Assembly (NCBI GenBank): GCA_021442965.1
Contig: JABUUX010000415.1
Coordinates: 1 to 12,593, forward strand
Source of the DNA: Treponema sp.
Lineage (GTDB): Bacteria > Spirochaetota > Spirochaetia > Treponematales > Treponemataceae
Length of the DNA: 12,593 nucleotides
Reading direction: 5' to 3'
Shown: piece by piece, positions 1-7,981 of the stretch
Numbering within the stretch: position 1 is the stretch's first letter
Layout: each line of letters opens with the position of its first letter
Notes under the pieces: model-generated
The model's input: the letters and a program-made list of their open reading frames with translations, nothing else
The model's database searches: none
Told to the model about the DNA's origin: nothing
Position numbers and translations under genes: made by a program

Positions 1-30
1 ATTTCTGGCGGACTCCCGTTGGAGAGTTAA
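1..30 (+). CDS. Possible 3' end of an upstream gene (partial)
   Basis: Frame 1 is open from the window edge and reads nine residues (ISGGLPLES) before a TAA at 28-30. The stretch is visibly richer in G and C than the 78 bases that follow, which fits the end of a coding region followed by an AT-rich gap. Nine residues are too few to name a family, and a chance open frame of this length is quite possible. Confidence 0.3.
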   Translation: MSGGLPLES

Positions 31-33
31 TAA

Positions 34-61
34 TTAATAGTGAATATTGAATAGTGAATAG
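34..61 (+). repeat. Degenerate tandem heptamer repeat
   Basis: Three adjacent 7-base units (TGAATAT, TGAATAG, TGAATAG at 41-61) are preceded by a diverged fourth (TTAATAG, 34-40). They lie in the AT-rich gap upstream of the SurA-like gene. No function is apparent. Each unit contains an in-frame TGA or TAG in some frame, so the run blocks translation through the gap. Confidence 0.55.
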
Positions 62-108
62 TAACATAAAATTATTTTAGTTGTTATAAAGTAAAAGGGA
101 ATTAAAAT

Positions 109-1194
109 ATGAAGAAAATTGTATTATCATTTTTAGTTTTATTGGTTTCTGCGGGAGCTTTGTTCGCCCAGTCTGATCTTCAGGTTCTTGCTGTTGTAAA
201 ACAGTCTAAAAGTGAATCTGTCACTGTAAAGCAGCTTAAGGCTCGATGTGAAACATATGAAAAACAGATTGGTAAAAAGCTTACTGTAGATGAACGGAAA
301 CAGGTTCTTGAGGCACTTATTGAAGAAAAACTTGTTCTTCAGGCAGCAGCAAAAGCCGGGATTTCTATTCCTGACAGCTCAGTAAACCAGTACTTTTTAC
401 AGAGTATGAGTGCACAGGTTGGGGCAAATGTTACAGAAAAAGAATTGAATGATTTGATTATGAAATCACAGGGAAAGACTCTGGAACAACTTCTTTTGGA
501 GCAGACTGGTATGACTGTAGCAGAATATAAGGCATATCTTAAAAATCAGCTTATTGCCCAGCAGTATGTTGTTTCTCAGAAACAAAGTGAACTTTCAAAG
601 GTTGCTGCTTCTGATGACCAGATCCGTCAGTTCTATGAAAGTAACAAGGCTTCTTTTGTATGGACAGATATGATGAAAATGTTCCTTGTAATTGTGCCTA
701 AAAACGGAAATCCAGAAGCTGCAAAAACAAAATGTAATGAATTAAGAAATAAAATTGTAGATAAAAAACTTACGTTGGATCAGATTGAAGTTCAAGCCAA
801 ATATGAAAATTCAGGTTATCAGGCTGGAACTCTTCTTATTCAGAAAACAGAACCTTATGCTATGAATCTTGGAATGGAATATTCAAATCTTCTGGTTCTT
901 TTTACACGTGACAAAGGGTTTATTTCTGATCTTCAGGAAACAGATGTAGATTACCGCATAGTAACCGTAATGCAGAAATACGATGCAAAACTTCTTTCTA
1001 TCAGTGATATTGTTCAGCCGGAATCTACTGTAACAGTATATGATTATATTCGCTCAACACTGACTCAGCAGCTTCAGATGCAGGCTCTTCAGCAGGCTGC
1101 ACAGGATATTTCAAATGCTCTGAATACTTCAGAAAATGTTGAACGCAAAAAGACAGGTGATGCCTTAACAAAACTTTTGGATTGGGGTAATTAA
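109..1194 (+). CDS. Exported SurA-N-like chaperone / degenerate peptidyl-prolyl isomerase family protein
   Basis: This 361-residue protein is probably a periplasmic or envelope folding factor. A Sec signal peptide is clear: Met-Lys-Lys, a hydrophobic core to about residue 18, and likely cleavage after A20 (LFA|QSD). Residues about 25-155 are helical and charged, with the 'VLEALIEEKLVLQAAAKAG' pattern and a later 'VAEYKAYLKNQLIAQQYV' helix typical of SurA/PrsA-type N-terminal chaperone domains. Residues about 170-300 sit where a parvulin domain would be, but the usual HILV and GGDLG-like signatures are not recognisable, so isomerase activity is doubtful. The C-terminal helix (about 305-345) would pack back on the N-domain as in SurA. 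The start is supported by AAAGGGA at 94-100. The next gene, nusB, begins on the base after its stop. It resembles, from memory, the treponemal 'basic membrane protein' Tpn39b type. Family is fairly secure; the exact role is inference. Confidence 0.75.
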   Translation: MKKIVLSFLVLLVSAGALFAQSDLQVLAVVKQSKSESVTVKQLKARCETYEKQIGKKLTVDERKQVLEALIEEKLVLQAAAKAGISIPDSSVNQYFLQSMSAQVGANVTEKELNDLIMKSQGKTLEQLLLEQTGMTVAEYKAYLKNQLIAQQYVVSQKQSELSKVAASDDQIRQFYESNKASFVWTDMMKMFLVIVPKNGNPEAAKTKCNELRNKIVDKKLTLDQIEVQAKYENSGYQAGTLLIQKTEPYAMNLGMEYSNLLVLFTRDKGFISDLQETDVDYRIVTVMQKYDAKLLSISDIVQPESTVTVYDYIRSTLTQQLQMQALQQAAQDISNALNTSENVERKKTGDALTKLLDWGN

Positions 1195-1590
1195 GTGTCA
1201 CGTAGGAAAGGTCGCGTACTGGCATTTCAGGGACTTTTTTCATGGGATATTGGAAAAGTTCCTTTGGAAGATGTCATTTCTTTTTCATGGGTAGATACAA
1301 AAGATGAAGAAGCACAGATGTTTGCAGGACTTGTTATTCAAGGAGCTGTAGACCATATGGATGAAATTGATAAAAAAATTGCCAGCCATTTAACTTCTTC
1401 ATGGACTCTTGAAAGAATTAACAAGGTGAGTCTTGCCATTTTAAGAATGGGTGTTTACGAACTTACTTACCAGAATGGTACAGATAAAAGAATAATTATT
1501 GATGAAGCCGTAGAGATTGCAAAGAAATACGGTGAAGACGGCAGTTTCAGATTTATTAATGCTGTTCTGGATAACATCAGTAAAGAATAA
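1195..1590 (+). CDS. nusB: Transcription antitermination factor NusB
   Basis: NusB is a small helical RNA-binding protein that pairs with NusE (ribosomal protein S10) at boxA in antitermination of rRNA operons. The 131-residue product has the family layout: a basic start 'SRRKGRVLAFQGLF' (usual RRxAREhALQhLF), the core 'RINKVSLAILRMGVYEL' at about residues 74-90, and the C-terminal 'IIIDEAVEIAKKYG...FRFINAVLDNI' at about 99-128. Length is normal. The start is GTG at 1195, directly after the TAA of the upstream gene (zero gap). GGGG at 1184-1187, inside that gene, is the likely ribosome-binding site, implying translational coupling. No ATG alternative would keep the basic N-terminus needed for boxA RNA binding. 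Confidence 0.95.
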   Translation: MSRRKGRVLAFQGLFSWDIGKVPLEDVISFSWVDTKDEEAQMFAGLVIQGAVDHMDEIDKKIASHLTSSWTLERINKVSLAILRMGVYELTYQNGTDKRIIIDEAVEIAKKYGEDGSFRFINAVLDNISKE

Positions 1591-1614
1591 AATTTATCTC
1601 AGTGTTAAATTACT

Positions 1615-1629
1615 GGAGGAAACGTTTTG
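1615..1629 (+). promoter_or_regulatory. Ribosome-binding site deciding a TTG start
   Basis: GGAGGA at 1615-1620 lies six bases before TTG at 1627-1629. This spacing is ideal and favours the rare TTG over the in-frame ATG at 1651, which has no comparable upstream motif. Confidence 0.7.
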
Positions 1630-3519
1630 AGAAACTTACAAAGCGCAGATATGTGTGATAAGAATATTTCTCGGAACGTTTTTTTATTTAACGTTAGATT
1701 TATATCTGCAATTTTTTTGATTGCAAGTCTTATAACATTTTCAGGCTGTTCAAAAAAAATCTCATCATCTTCTATTGTCGGACAGTTAGATTCTATTGAT
1801 GCATTAATCAGTCAGGGACTGAATTCCAGTGCTTTGAAAGAATTAAAGAAAACTTCAAAAAAGGTTTATGACTCGTGGGGCAGTATAGGTGTCTACAAGC
1901 GATATAAACTGCTTGGAGAAAATTCACTGGCAGAAAAAACTCTCGTCAAAGCTCTCAAGAAAAATCCGTCAAATGCTGAACTGTCTGCGGTATATGCGGG
2001 TTTTTTAATTGACAAAGGGCGTCTTGATGAAGCTGAAAAAATAGCATTGTGCTTAAAAAATACAAGATATGCGTCTATTTATTCAGAAGCAGTATTAAAA
2101 AATCATGCAGATGAGATATCCGGTAATCAGAATATTTATACTGATATGCAGTATTTTGATCTCTTTTATGATTCTTATACCGCAACTAAAAATCCTGTAT
2201 GGATAAGAGACTGTGCTGCTTTTTATCTTTCGAAAGGTCAGTATAATGAGGCTTCAGAACTTACACCCCAGGCATTTTCCGATGCTGATGATGCTTATTT
2301 TTGGGCTTTGGTAAACTATGATGCAGGAAAATATTTTAACAGTATTAATGCTGCCGAATATTCTGCTTACTTTCTTGAAAGTATGAATTTAAGACAGACT
2401 TCAAGGACTTCGCTTCTTAAACTGGCAGCGATTGAATCTGACTGTTATATGTCTGTAGCAGATTCTCATAATGCTCACCTTGTTAGAGATAAAGTTATTT
2501 CTTCCTATGTTACTGGAGCTGAATCTGTATCAAGCCTTTCAAAAGAAGATCAAAAAATTCTGCCACTTATGATGGTGAACAGTGCTTCTTGTGAATATGA
2601 AATGAATCATGATACTGTTGCCGCAGATTTGCTTACTTTTTCTGCTATTAATTTTTCTGAATATGTTCCGGCACTTATAGCCTATGCTGAATTTGCTTAC
2701 AATTCAAATCTGGAACGGCGTGAAGATGATGAAATTACGGCTTTGAGAAAGGCCGGTTTAAAAACCAGGGAAATGGAACGTTATGACAATCGGGCGAAAA
2801 TTCCATTGAGTGATGCTTTGGACCGTTTGGAAAAAGCATTAATTAAACTTAAGGATCCGTATCTTTATATTACAAAACTTGATTTGAAATATAAAACAAA
2901 CTTTAAACTTACTGAACGTGATAAAACTTCTGATTTATGGAATCTTTTGGAATCAAGTTCAACTGAAACAGAAAGATACAGAGATATTCTGGTTCTTTAT
3001 GCTGTAAATTTCTTTTTAGAAACGGACCAGAAAGAATATGCAGACAGTCTTTTTAGAAAATATATGATTTCAAAACTTGGTCTGGACAGGTCGAAGGATA
3101 TTTTTGAACAGATTACGTCTAGAATTAAGGACTGTTCTGTACTTGATTTGGAAGTAGCGGCGTGGTTTGCGACGGACTGTAAAAAAACAGAAGAAGCAGT
3201 ACGTCTTTATGAATATTGTACTTATGAAAGTGCAGGATTACGCCAGAATGAAATTTCTCCTGAAGTTTCTTCTCAATCTGCTTTGAATCTTGCGGATATT
3301 TATTATTCTACAGGTCAACAGAGTAAGGCTTTGGATTTATACGGAAAAATTGCTTCCCGAGAATCGAATAAAGTTTTAAGGTCAGAAGCATTTTATCGTA
3401 TTGCCTGTATTTATTATGCAGCCGGGGATACTCCTAACGCTTTAAGATCTGTGGAATATGCATATTCAATAAATACAGAAAATGCTAAGGCTCATCTTTT
3501 AAAGGCAAAGTTAAAATAA
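1627..3519 (+). CDS. TPR-repeat lipoprotein
   Basis: The 630-residue protein begins with a basic segment and a long hydrophobic stretch (about residues 26-38), ending in a relaxed lipobox FSGC with C41 as the lipidated residue. Mature protein would be membrane-anchored in the periplasm or outer membrane. The body is almost all helical. TPR-like helix pairs are easiest to see at about 97-146 (LGENSLAEKTLVKALKKNPS, then a second pair with 'DKGRLDEAEKIA') and at 549-630 (ALNLADIYYSTGQQSKALDLY, then YRIACIYYAAGDTPNALRSV). The middle is probably degenerate TPR. TPR proteins mediate protein-protein contacts; the partner is not evident. The n-region is unusually long (about 25 residues before the hydrophobic core) because translation starts at TTG; an ATG at residue 9 would shorten it. 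It is 36 bases downstream of nusB, likely the same transcript, and is followed by a terminator. Confidence 0.8.
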   Translation: MRNLQSADMCDKNISRNVFLFNVRFISAIFLIASLITFSGCSKKISSSSIVGQLDSIDALISQGLNSSALKELKKTSKKVYDSWGSIGVYKRYKLLGENSLAEKTLVKALKKNPSNAELSAVYAGFLIDKGRLDEAEKIALCLKNTRYASIYSEAVLKNHADEISGNQNIYTDMQYFDLFYDSYTATKNPVWIRDCAAFYLSKGQYNEASELTPQAFSDADDAYFWALVNYDAGKYFNSINAAEYSAYFLESMNLRQTSRTSLLKLAAIESDCYMSVADSHNAHLVRDKVISSYVTGAESVSSLSKEDQKILPLMMVNSASCEYEMNHDTVAADLLTFSAINFSEYVPALIAYAEFAYNSNLERREDDEITALRKAGLKTREMERYDNRAKIPLSDALDRLEKALIKLKDPYLYITKLDLKYKTNFKLTERDKTSDLWNLLESSSTETERYRDILVLYAVNFFLETDQKEYADSLFRKYMISKLGLDRSKDIFEQITSRIKDCSVLDLEVAAWFATDCKKTEEAVRLYEYCTYESAGLRQNEISPEVSSQSALNLADIYYSTGQQSKALDLYGKIASRESNKVLRSEAFYRIACIYYAAGDTPNALRSVEYAYSINTENAKAHLLKAKLK

Positions 3520-3556
3520 AATCTTAATCTTTTAATTTATATCCTCATAATCAAAT

Positions 3557-3604
3557 AAAAAATGAGATTTACTAAAAAGAATCTCATTTTTTTTTGTTTT
3601 TTTT
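3557..3604 (+). terminator. Rho-independent terminator after the TPR lipoprotein gene
   Basis: A 13-base-pair perfect stem pairs 3557-3569 with 3580-3592 around a ten-base loop. Its GC-containing core is AATGAGATT/AATCTCATT. The right arm merges into a T run interrupted by one G (to about 3604). It separates the housekeeping unit from the secretion operon that starts at 3674. Confidence 0.85.
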
Positions 3605-3665
3605 AAACTTTTTTTATAAATTGTTTCCTTGTTTTGAATTTTGAAGACTATATTCTCTATGAGGG
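3594..3665 (+). promoter_or_regulatory. Probable promoter interval and RBS of the T2SS operon
   Basis: The terminator directly upstream implies a promoter between it and 3674. The best -10 candidate is TATAAA at 3615-3620, which would leave the GAGGG ribosome-binding site (3661-3665) inside the transcript; its -35 (TTGTTT, 3594-3599) is only 15 bases away and overlaps the terminator T run. A second pair, TTGTTT at 3629-3634 with TATTCT at 3651-3656 (16-base gap), would start RNA too close to the start codon. The exact site is uncertain. Confidence 0.3.
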
Positions 3666-3673
3666 TTAACTAA

Positions 3674-5662
3674 ATGAAAAAAGTCTTAAACAAAATTCTA
3701 ATTTTTGTGGCGTTATGTCTGAAGTGTCTTTCTTTTCCGCTATGTGCTGAATCTTACTCCTGGGATTTTAATGAGTGTGAAATAAAAGATATTCTTTTTG
3801 TTTTGTCTCTGGATTCGGGGATATCTATAACCGCAGATGATACAGTAAAGGGAAAAAGTGATTTTAAATTTGTTGGTGATGATTTTAATCTTGCTTTTGA
3901 GTCTTTTGTAAATTCGTCGAGATTATTTGTATCAAAGAATGAAAATGTCTGGATTGTAAGCAGATGCCGTATAGAAAAGGGGGAAAGCGGTATATCAATA
4001 GATGCTGTAGATGTTTCACCAGAAATAATTTTTGAAAAGATTTCAGTTGCCCTCAATCTTTGTATTACACATGATGCTCTTCCAAAAAATGTAATTTCAG
4101 TTCACCTGAAAAACAAAACTGAGGAAGAAATCATTTCAAATATATGCAGGTTTATTCCTTCTTTTGGATTTGAAAAAACAGAAACTGGGTTTCATGTTTC
4201 AAAACTTCAGGGAACAAACAGTTCTTTGTTGGGTAATGCAATAAGGATTGAAAAAAATGAAAACGGATATAAGGTTGATGTTCGAAACAGCTCCGTTAGT
4301 GAAGTTCTGGAAAAATTATTTCAAGAATCAGGTAAAAATTTCTGTATTCAGGGAAATGCTGAGTCAAAAAATGTAAGGGCAGTTTTTGAAACAAAAGACT
4401 TTGAAAGCTGCCTTGAAAAAATATGTATGCAGAATGGATTTAAATATAAACTCCAGGATGAGATTTATTATATTTTCCCCGATGCTGAAGCAAAAACTGA
4501 AGCAATAAACGGAAAAAGAGATTGGAATCTATTTACATTAAAATTTACTAAAGCAGAAAAAATCCTTCCCCTTGTGACTAAAAAAATTGGAAAAGCAGAA
4601 TTATTTAATTCCACAGAGGAAAATGAATTCTGGGCAAAAGTAACTGAAAGTGAAAAGAAAGAAATAGATGAATTAATTCGAGAAGCTGATAAAGAAAAAA
4701 AGACTTTTCTTATAACTCTAAAAAATTCAAAAGCGTCAGATTTAATTTCTAAACTGCCTTCTTCAATTGATAAGAAAAATATTGTAGCTGCTGACGGAAA
4801 TACAAGTTTTTATTTTACCGGAACAGAAGATGGTTATAGAAAAGTACTTGAAGAAGTTGAAAAAGCTGATCTTCCAATTCCCCGTCTAAAATATGATCTT
4901 CTGATTCTTCAATACGATGATACCTCTGATAATTCATGGACTTCAAGTTTGACTGCAAAAAATATGAAACTTGGTGACAGAAATGAAATTCAGGCTCAGT
5001 TGGGAAGTGTTATGGGATTCAATTTAAATGTAGTTTCTGCATTTGGAATTGACTTTGCAGCAAGTCTCCAAAGTTCTATTAATGAAAATAAAACCAGAGT
5101 ATTTGCAGATACTTCTTTGTACGGACTTTCGGGGAAACCAATTAATTTTTCAAATACAAGTACTTACAGATACCGGGATAATAATTTGGATCCTGAAACC
5201 GGGAAGCCTGTTTATTCTGGTGTTACAAGAGAAATAATATCCGGATTAAAACTTGAAATTCTAGGTTGGGCTACAGAAGACGGAAAAATTACTAGTACAG
5301 TTACTGCTTCGGTTACACGAAGGGGGGTAGATTCCTCCTCAATTACCGGGAACCCGCCTCCAACAACAGAAAAAACTGTAACCACAGAAGTTGTAGGAAA
5401 ATCCGGGGAACCGGTTGTTTTAAGTGGGCTTATACAAAACAGCGAAACAGAAGAAGAACTTAGAACTCCGGTTTTATCAAAAATACCATTAATTGGAAAT
5501 CTATTTAAAAGTCGGAAAAAAACTAAAGAAAAAACCCAAATGGTAATTTACCTAGTACCTGTTTTAGAAAATGAACAGAAAAGTAAATGTGATGATATTT
5601 ACGACTTGGAATGGGTGAAGTTTAGAAAGGAGGAATTATGCAGAATTATGAATTCAAACTGA
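3674..5662 (+). CDS. gspD: Type II secretion system secretin GspD
   Basis: GspD forms the multimeric outer-membrane channel through which folded proteins leave the periplasm. A Sec signal peptide ends near A25 (PLCA|ESY). Residues about 28-98 look like an N0/STN domain. Two further stretches (about 107-180 and 200-270) have a similar beta-alpha-beta pattern, and about 286-400 resembles the N-domains that stack below the gate. The secretin barrel domain runs from about 405 to 640. It contains 'GKSGEPVVLSGLI' and the secretin signature PVLSKIPLIGNLF at 599-611, followed by the last beta-strand 'TQMVIYLVPVL'. The 662-residue length is normal. The tail after residue 640 is short and polar, with no clear pilotin-binding S-domain. 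GAGGG at 3661-3665 supports the start. Its last 25 bases overlap gspE. It is the first gene of the operon. The family call is secure; assignment to T2SS rather than another secretin system follows from the EFG genes behind it. Confidence 0.93.
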   Translation: MKKVLNKILIFVALCLKCLSFPLCAESYSWDFNECEIKDILFVLSLDSGISITADDTVKGKSDFKFVGDDFNLAFESFVNSSRLFVSKNENVWIVSRCRIEKGESGISIDAVDVSPEIIFEKISVALNLCITHDALPKNVISVHLKNKTEEEIISNICRFIPSFGFEKTETGFHVSKLQGTNSSLLGNAIRIEKNENGYKVDVRNSSVSEVLEKLFQESGKNFCIQGNAESKNVRAVFETKDFESCLEKICMQNGFKYKLQDEIYYIFPDAEAKTEAINGKRDWNLFTLKFTKAEKILPLVTKKIGKAELFNSTEENEFWAKVTESEKKEIDELIREADKEKKTFLITLKNSKASDLISKLPSSIDKKNIVAADGNTSFYFTGTEDGYRKVLEEVEKADLPIPRLKYDLLILQYDDTSDNSWTSSLTAKNMKLGDRNEIQAQLGSVMGFNLNVVSAFGIDFAASLQSSINENKTRVFADTSLYGLSGKPINFSNTSTYRYRDNNLDPETGKPVYSGVTREIISGLKLEILGWATEDGKITSTVTASVTRRGVDSSSITGNPPPTTEKTVTTEVVGKSGEPVVLSGLIQNSETEEELRTPVLSKIPLIGNLFKSRKKTKEKTQMVIYLVPVLENEQKSKCDDIYDLEWVKFRKEELCRIMNSN

Positions 5663-7017
5663 CACCGGCATACTGTCTTTATAATGGTGTTGCTGTGAAA
5701 GAACAGAAAGGATCTTTTATAAAATTTATTACAGAAGATATAAAAAATGAAAGTTTAAAAGAAAGTCTTGGAAAAGCTTTTAGAAATCATATTGAGCATG
5801 TTCAAAAAAGGAATGAATGTATCGAAGAATATAAAAAACCTCTTAAAGTGGAATTTATTTCTGGAAGTCATGAAGAAGTAAGAAATCATATTTCTAAACT
5901 TTATCGGGAAGAGTATTCAGTAAAAACACGTAATGAAGATAAGCAGGAAAAAAAGAAAAGCGAGGCTGCTGCAATTCTTCTTTTAGACAGCTTGATGGAC
6001 GAAGCCGTTTTTAGAAAAGCAACTGATATTCATATAGAAAAAAATCACATCAGATTTCGTGTAAATGGCGTGCTTGAAGAATATGCACAAATACAGAGAG
6101 AAAGATTAGTAGAACTGATTTTAAGAATTAAACTGCTGGCGGGTATGAATGTTCTGGAACGTAGAAAAAGTCAGGACGGAAGATTTGTGTACAAAAAAGA
6201 TTCACCTGTATTTGTTCGTGTTTCTTCTATGGGAATTGTGGGAGATACTGCAGAAGATTCGGATGAATCTGTGGTATTAAGAATTCTTGATACAAAAAGG
6301 CTTCCCTTGGGGTTACAGAATCTTGGTTTTTCTGAAAAACAGTTAACTGCAATGGAAACCCTACTGACAGCAAAGAACGGTCTTATTCTTGTATGCGGAC
6401 CAACGGGAAGTGGGAAATCTACAACTGCTGCATCAATGCTATTAGAAATAATCAGGAACTGTTCAAACGGCAAAAAAGTAATAAGCATTGAAGATCCTCC
6501 AGAATATGTTATTCCTGGAGTAACTCAAATAAAAATTGATAAATATTCATCTTGCACTTATGAAACTGCATTGGAAAGCATTTTCAGACAGGATCCTGAT
6601 GTAATGATGATTGGAGAAATTAGAAATGAGTCTGGTGCCCAAGCTGCACTAAGGGCAAGTATGACAGGTCATCTTGTAATAGCAACTTTACATACAGATT
6701 CTGCTGCTTCTTCTGTGTTACGTCTGGAAAATTTGGGATGTTCATCCAAAGTACTGTCTTCTGTATTAAGAGGAATAATCTTGCAGGAACTTGATCATAA
6801 TGAAGAGGAAATAAATCTTGTAGCCGAAGTATTGGTGGCAAAGCCTTCTCTAAAGGTGGTTCTGCAACGTAATTCAAGCCTGGAGGAAATTGAACAGTCA
6901 TTTATTCATTTCTCAAATGTAAGATATGTGCTTGCAAAAATTAACCATAACAGAGAAAAAAAAATTTATATTTCTCAAAATAATGCTGTAATAAGAGAGG
7001 CTGCAAATGACAAATGA
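5638..7017 (+). CDS. gspE: Type II secretion ATPase GspE (lacking the zinc-binding CxxC module)
   Basis: GspE is the cytoplasmic hexameric ATPase that powers pseudopilus assembly. Motifs in order are an N2-like segment 'DIHIEKNHIRFRVNGVLEEY' with 'LLAGMNVLERRKSQDGRF' after it, Walker A GPTGSGKST (254-262), Asp box ISIEDPPEY (282-290), Walker B region DPDVMMIGEIRN (319-330) and His box GHLVIATLHTD (344-354). All catalytic elements look intact. The usual CxxC...CxxC insertion after 'VLSSVLRGIILQEL' is absent: the corresponding segment is a short acidic linker (LDHNEEE) before 'VAEVLVAKPSLKVVL', and no cysteine occurs after 'LGCSS'. The N-terminal region (about 110 residues) is poorly conserved, so contact with a GspL-like partner may differ. 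At 459 residues it is somewhat short. The ATG is preceded by AAAGGAGG (5626-5633), an unusually strong ribosome-binding site inside gspD. Confidence 0.95.
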   Translation: MQNYEFKLTPAYCLYNGVAVKEQKGSFIKFITEDIKNESLKESLGKAFRNHIEHVQKRNECIEEYKKPLKVEFISGSHEEVRNHISKLYREEYSVKTRNEDKQEKKKSEAAAILLLDSLMDEAVFRKATDIHIEKNHIRFRVNGVLEEYAQIQRERLVELILRIKLLAGMNVLERRKSQDGRFVYKKDSPVFVRVSSMGIVGDTAEDSDESVVLRILDTKRLPLGLQNLGFSEKQLTAMETLLTAKNGLILVCGPTGSGKSTTAASMLLEIIRNCSNGKKVISIEDPPEYVIPGVTQIKIDKYSSCTYETALESIFRQDPDVMMIGEIRNESGAQAALRASMTGHLVIATLHTDSAASSVLRLENLGCSSKVLSSVLRGIILQELDHNEEEINLVAEVLVAKPSLKVVLQRNSSLEEIEQSFIHFSNVRYVLAKINHNREKKIYISQNNAVIREAANDK

Positions 7018-7957
7018 AACAGCTGTTAGAGTATTTACAGAATCACTTTATGAACTTATCTCAGAAAACTTATCTTTGTATAAGGTCTTAAAGATTTTAT
7101 CAGAATCAAAAATAACGTCTTATAAAATTAGAAAGACCTGTCAGGAATTAGCTGAAGAAGTATCATGTGGAACTTGTTTTTCTAATGCACTGGCAAAAAA
7201 TAAAAATATTTCTTTTGATAAAACTTACATCTCTTTTATTGCATTTTCTGAAGAAAATGTTGATTTAAAAAGCATTCTATTATTCCTTTTGGAAAGGTGC
7301 AGAAGAAAAACGGAAAATTTTCGTCAGATTAGTGCAGCAATGATATATCCACTATTTGTAATATTTCTACTGCTCTCTGCTCTGATTATATTTTTCATTT
7401 TTGGAAATAAGATTTTTGCAGGCTATGATTTTTCATTTCTGTTTGAAAAAAAGATTTTTAAAAAAATATTGTTAAGTCTTCTTCCGTCAGTTTTCGTAAC
7501 ATTTTTATTTTTTAAGGAATTTTATAAAAAGTCTTCTGATAATAAACTTTATGAAGCCTTTCTTGCCAGCGGATTTTTAGTAAAAGAAGGAATTAATGTT
7601 GCAAGCAGTGTAGGAATGGCATCACTTGTGGTTGAAAACAGCCGTGAAGGAAAAATGTTTGAAGAGGCTAAGTACGCACTTGAAAAAGGAATGGATTTAC
7701 GGACTGCGTTTTTAGGGAATAGAAAAATAAAAGGAATTTACAGTTCTATTGAAATGTCTCTATATCTTGCTGAAGAAACAGGAAATAAGGAATTAGTGTT
7801 TTTAAAAATTGCTGAAATGCTGAATAGAAAAAACGAAAGAGAAAGAAAAATTTTTTTGTCGCTTGTTGAACCTGTGCTGATTGGTTCCACAGGACTGATT
7901 TTTTTAAGCGTTGTAATTCAATTCGTTTTGCCTTTTTTTACCGGGATGGGATTATAA
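7007..7957 (+). CDS. gspF: Type II secretion inner-membrane platform protein GspF
   Basis: GspF is the polytopic inner-membrane protein that couples the ATPase to pseudopilin assembly. It has the two-repeat T2SSF layout. Cytoplasmic domain 1 spans about 5-110 and ends in 'FRQISAAMIYPLFVIF'. Membrane helices lie at about 113-136 and 150-170. Domain 2 spans about 180-283 and includes 'YLAEETGNKEL', the counterpart of the family's GExSGxL. A final helix at 284-309 carries 'SLVEPVLIGSTGLIFL' and 'VLPFF'. In domain 1 the GExSG position reads 'SEENVDL', so that copy is degenerate. At 316 residues it is much shorter than the usual about 400, lacking the N-terminal leader region before domain 1. It overlaps gspE by 11 bases. 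GAGAGG at 6995-7000 is the likely ribosome-binding site. Confidence 0.9.
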   Translation: MTNETAVRVFTESLYELISENLSLYKVLKILSESKITSYKIRKTCQELAEEVSCGTCFSNALAKNKNISFDKTYISFIAFSEENVDLKSILLFLLERCRRKTENFRQISAAMIYPLFVIFLLLSALIIFFIFGNKIFAGYDFSFLFEKKIFKKILLSLLPSVFVTFLFFKEFYKKSSDNKLYEAFLASGFLVKEGINVASSVGMASLVVENSREGKMFEEAKYALEKGMDLRTAFLGNRKIKGIYSSIEMSLYLAEETGNKELVFLKIAEMLNRKNERERKIFLSLVEPVLIGSTGLIFLSVVIQFVLPFFTGMGL

Positions 7958-7981
7958 AAAAATATGGATTAGGAGAAATAA

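Noticed and set aside
65..90. Sigma-70-like promoter before the SurA-like gene (TAAAAT at 67-72 or TATAAA at 85-90)
   Set aside because: Neither hexamer has a good -35 at 16-18 bases, and the second would start RNA at the ribosome-binding site. AT-richness makes chance matches likely.
1025..1243. Minus-strand open frame across the SurA-like/nusB junction
   Set aside because: It lies opposite two well-supported genes, has no ribosome-binding site or recognisable domain, and its composition mirrors the plus-strand codons.
5043..5237. Plus-strand open frame inside the secretin domain of gspD
   Set aside because: It is in a different frame within conserved secretin sequence, with no plausible start site.
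3754..6901. Minus-strand open frames at 3754-4056, 6171-6488 and 6620-6901
   Set aside because: All are shadows opposite gspD and gspE, whose motifs and reading frames are secure.
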